From positions 1 through 6,497 of the forward strand of contig JACZTE010000058.1 of assembly GCA_022573935.1 (NCBI GenBank): a DNA stretch of 6,497 nt. The letters are read 5' to 3'. This DNA is from Chloroflexota bacterium. GTDB lineage: Bacteria > Chloroflexota > Dehalococcoidia > DSTF01 > RBG-16-68-14. Position 1 is the stretch's first letter. Every line of letters begins with the position of its first letter. The position numbers and the translations under genes were made by a program. This document shows positions 5,066 to 6,497 of the stretch, in pieces. Under the pieces are notes generated by a model. It searched no databases and had not been told where the DNA came from. It saw only the letters and a list, made by a program, of their open reading frames with translations.

Positions 5066-5920
5066 ATGCAAACGGGCGCCTTCCGCGGCTTCGAGATTAC
5101 GCTAGAGGACCCTGGCATCGCGCTCATCACGTTCAACCAACCCGAGCGGCTGAACGGCATGACCCAGCCGATGAAGCGCGATCTGGTCGAAACGCTATCG
5201 CAGGCGCAGATGGACGACGCCGTGCGGGTAGTGGTCTTCACCGGCTCCGGGAGGGCGTTCTCCGCTGGCGACGACATCACCGGCCGCAAGCCAGACTACG
5301 GAGATGCCCAGCAGCTTCTGCCCGAGATCCCCGGCGGACACCGCGACCCCATCGGCACCTACGAGGGCCTACGCGGCCTCTCGCAGCCGTTGAACGTGGC
5401 GGTGCGCAGCCTCGATAAGCTCACCATCGCCGCCATCAACGGCATCGCCATCCAGACCGGCCTCTCGCTGGCGCTCTCCTGCGACTTTCGCATCGCCTCC
5501 AGCGCGGCGCGGCTGGGCAGCGGCACGCTCCGCTTCGGGCTGCTGCCGGACGAAGGCGGCCAGTTCCTCCTCGTCCAGCTCATGGGCGTGGCGAAGGCGA
5601 TGGACTTCCTCATGCGCCGCCGCATCGTGCCCGCGGACGAGGCGCTGGCGCTGGGGTTGCTGCACGAAGTGACCCCGCCGGAGGAGCTGATGGACCGCGC
5701 GATGGAGCTGGCGCGAGAGCTGGCGAACGGCCCCCAGGTAGCGATGCGCCTGCTCAAGCGCTCGCTCTACATCGCCGCCGAGCAGACCTTCGCCCAAGCG
5801 CTGGACGACATCGCGTCGAAGACCGCGATCAGCGATCACCACCCGGACGCCCGCGAAGGCATCGCCGCCTTCCGCGAGAAGCGAACCCCTCGGTTCAACC
5901 AGTGGCTGGAGAAGGAATGA
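5066..5920 (+). CDS. Crotonase-superfamily protein, PaaG-like (annotated type: enoyl-CoA hydratase/isomerase)
   Basis: A 284-residue acyl-CoA enzyme of the crotonase fold. The N-terminal strand pattern is IALITFNQPERLNGM. The first oxyanion-hole block is FTGSGRAFSAGDDITG (58-73), and the second is NGIAIQTGLSLALSCDFRIA (125-144). Both glutamates used by classical hydratases are replaced: by simple alignment their places hold S134 and T154. Instead D162 lies in FGLLPDEGG (157-165), the position of the catalytic Asp in PaaG-type isomerases and related enzymes. The end EGIAAFREKRTPRF also resembles the PaaG tail. Isomerisation or another CoA-thioester reaction is therefore likelier than simple hydration. 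An insertion of about 25 residues after the first oxyanion block (RKPDYGDAQQLLPEIPGGHR) may shape the acyl pocket. AGGAG (5051-5055) precedes the start. It is the middle gene of a compact operon, and its stop overlaps the GNAT start. Confidence 0.9.
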   Translation: MQTGAFRGFEITLEDPGIALITFNQPERLNGMTQPMKRDLVETLSQAQMDDAVRVVVFTGSGRAFSAGDDITGRKPDYGDAQQLLPEIPGGHRDPIGTYEGLRGLSQPLNVAVRSLDKLTIAAINGIAIQTGLSLALSCDFRIASSAARLGSGTLRFGLLPDEGGQFLLVQLMGVAKAMDFLMRRRIVPADEALALGLLHEVTPPEELMDRAMELARELANGPQVAMRLLKRSLYIAAEQTFAQALDDIASKTAISDHHPDAREGIAAFREKRTPRFNQWLEKE

Positions 5921-6381
5921 CCGGCGTCGCCGTTCGCCCGGCGACAGCGGCCGATCAGGACGCGACGCTCGACCTCATCGAGGAGCTGTTCGAGCCGCCG
6001 GGCGTGCGGCCGCGCGGCTACACGCCCGAGCGAGCGCGAGAGGGCGTTCGCTATTGCATCGAGCGCTCGCAGGCGGACATCCTGCTGGCCGAAGTGGACG
6101 GCGTGATCGTCGGGCTGGCGACGGTGTACGTCGAATTTCCCTCGATCCGCTTCGGCGTTCGCTGCTATCTCCAGGACCTCGTCGTCGCCTCAGCCAGCCG
6201 CGGCGAGGGCGTCGGCCGGCGGCTCCTCGACGCGGCGGCGGCCTGGGCGCGCGAGCGCGGCTGCTCGCACCTGCAGTTGGACTCCGGCCTGGGCCGCAAG
6301 GACGCCCACCGCTTCTACCTCGCGAACGGCATGGAGCAATGGGCGCTGGTCTTCACCCGCATCGTCGAAAGCGAAACCTAA
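5917..6381 (+). CDS. GNAT-family N-acetyltransferase
   Basis: A 154-residue protein that would move an acyl group, usually acetyl, from CoA to an amine of an unidentified substrate. The first strand is VAVRPATAADQDATLDLIEELF. A middle strand is ADILLAEVDGVIVGLATVYV. The CoA-binding motif A is LQDLVVASASRGEGVGRRLL, with the pyrophosphate loop R-G-E-G-V-G before a long helix (DAAAAWARERG). Motif B is HLQLDSGLGRKDAHRFYLAN, where the tyrosine of FY is placed to act as general acid. ATG 5917 overlaps the crotonase stop as ATGA, with GGAG (5908-5911) 5 nt upstream inside the crotonase gene. An upstream in-frame GTG at 5902 would lengthen it by 5 residues and is less likely. The overlap implies coupled translation. 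No terminator is seen after it; the tRNA promoter begins about 25 nt downstream. Confidence 0.92.
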   Translation: MTGVAVRPATAADQDATLDLIEELFEPPGVRPRGYTPERAREGVRYCIERSQADILLAEVDGVIVGLATVYVEFPSIRFGVRCYLQDLVVASASRGEGVGRRLLDAAAAWARERGCSHLQLDSGLGRKDAHRFYLANGMEQWALVFTRIVESET

Positions 6382-6406
6382 CCCTGGTTCCTCGTTCCTC
6401 CGCATC

Positions 6407-6435
6407 TTGACCTGGTTGCCGCCTGCCGATACTAT
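6407..6435 (+). promoter_or_regulatory. Strong sigma70-type promoter of tRNA-Val
   Basis: TTGACC (6407-6412) and TACTAT (6430-6435) are separated by exactly 17 nt. The predicted transcription start near 6442 lies about 3 nt before the mature tRNA 5' end, giving a very short leader. Both hexamers and the spacing are near consensus, as expected for a stable RNA gene. Confidence 0.75.
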
Positions 6436-6444
6436 CCGTTGCAC

Positions 6445-6497
6445 GGGCGATTAGCTCAGTTGGCTAGAGCGCCTGCTTTACACGCAGGAGGTCGCAG
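6445..6497 (+). tRNA. tRNA-Val (anticodon UAC), 3' end cut by the window edge
   Basis: The cloverleaf parts are in order: acceptor 5' strand GGGCGAT (6445-6451), T8 A9, D-stem GCTC/GAGC (6454-6457, 6467-6470) with loop AGTTGGCTA, then anticodon stem CCTGC/GCAGG (6472-6476, 6484-6488). The anticodon loop is TTTACAC, giving anticodon TAC, so it reads GUA and related valine codons. The variable loop follows and the window ends within the T-arm, so the acceptor 3' strand and CCA cannot be checked. Confidence 0.95.

Noticed and set aside
4948..5418. Arginine-rich open frame spanning the methyltransferase/crotonase junction
   Set aside because: It is low-complexity Arg/Gly/Pro sequence overlapping two well-supported genes in another frame.

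Overview
This is a GC-rich, densely coded bacterial chromosomal window with eight protein genes, one partial tRNA gene and short intergenic repeats. The 3' end of a chromosomal-type parB at the left edge points to a chromosome rather than a plasmid or phage. The GC-rich codon use, the stand-alone XdhC/CoxI N-terminal domain and the intergenic repeats built on TGTCATTCTGAGC / GCTCAGGGTGAC are, from memory, typical of Chloroflexota. That assignment is an inference and would need a database search.

Layout, left to right. (1) parB (partial) and a tightly linked gene for a small two-helix membrane protein run rightward and end at a hairpin between convergent genes. (2) A MerR-family regulator runs leftward. 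Its likely promoter lies beside its start and carries a 16-bp interrupted palindrome over the -35 box, so autoregulation is likely. (3) A class I SAM methyltransferase diverges from it. (4) A 94-bp MITE-like inverted-repeat element follows. (5) A short XdhC/CoxI-type protein lacks the usual Rossmann domain, and after it comes a full-length subfamily II haloalkane dehalogenase (DhaA/LinB type) with the whole catalytic pentad. (6) A second, differently arranged cluster of the same repeat units sits next. (7) A compact three-gene unit follows: a small methyltransferase, a PaaG-like crotonase without the two hydratase glutamates, and a GNAT acetyltransferase, joined by a 6-nt gap and an ATGA overlap. 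(8) A near-consensus promoter drives a tRNA-Val(UAC) that runs off the right edge.

How the genes work together is only partly visible. The parB pair belongs to chromosome segregation. The merR/methyltransferase pair looks like a regulator with a divergent neighbour. The methyltransferase-crotonase-GNAT unit looks co-transcribed and may act on CoA-linked or small-molecule substrates, but no pathway can be named. I see no phage, CRISPR, toxin-antitoxin or defence system. The points most worth a second look are the repeat elements bracketing the xdhC-like/dehalogenase pair, the merR promoter with its probable near-leaderless start, and the crotonase active site.
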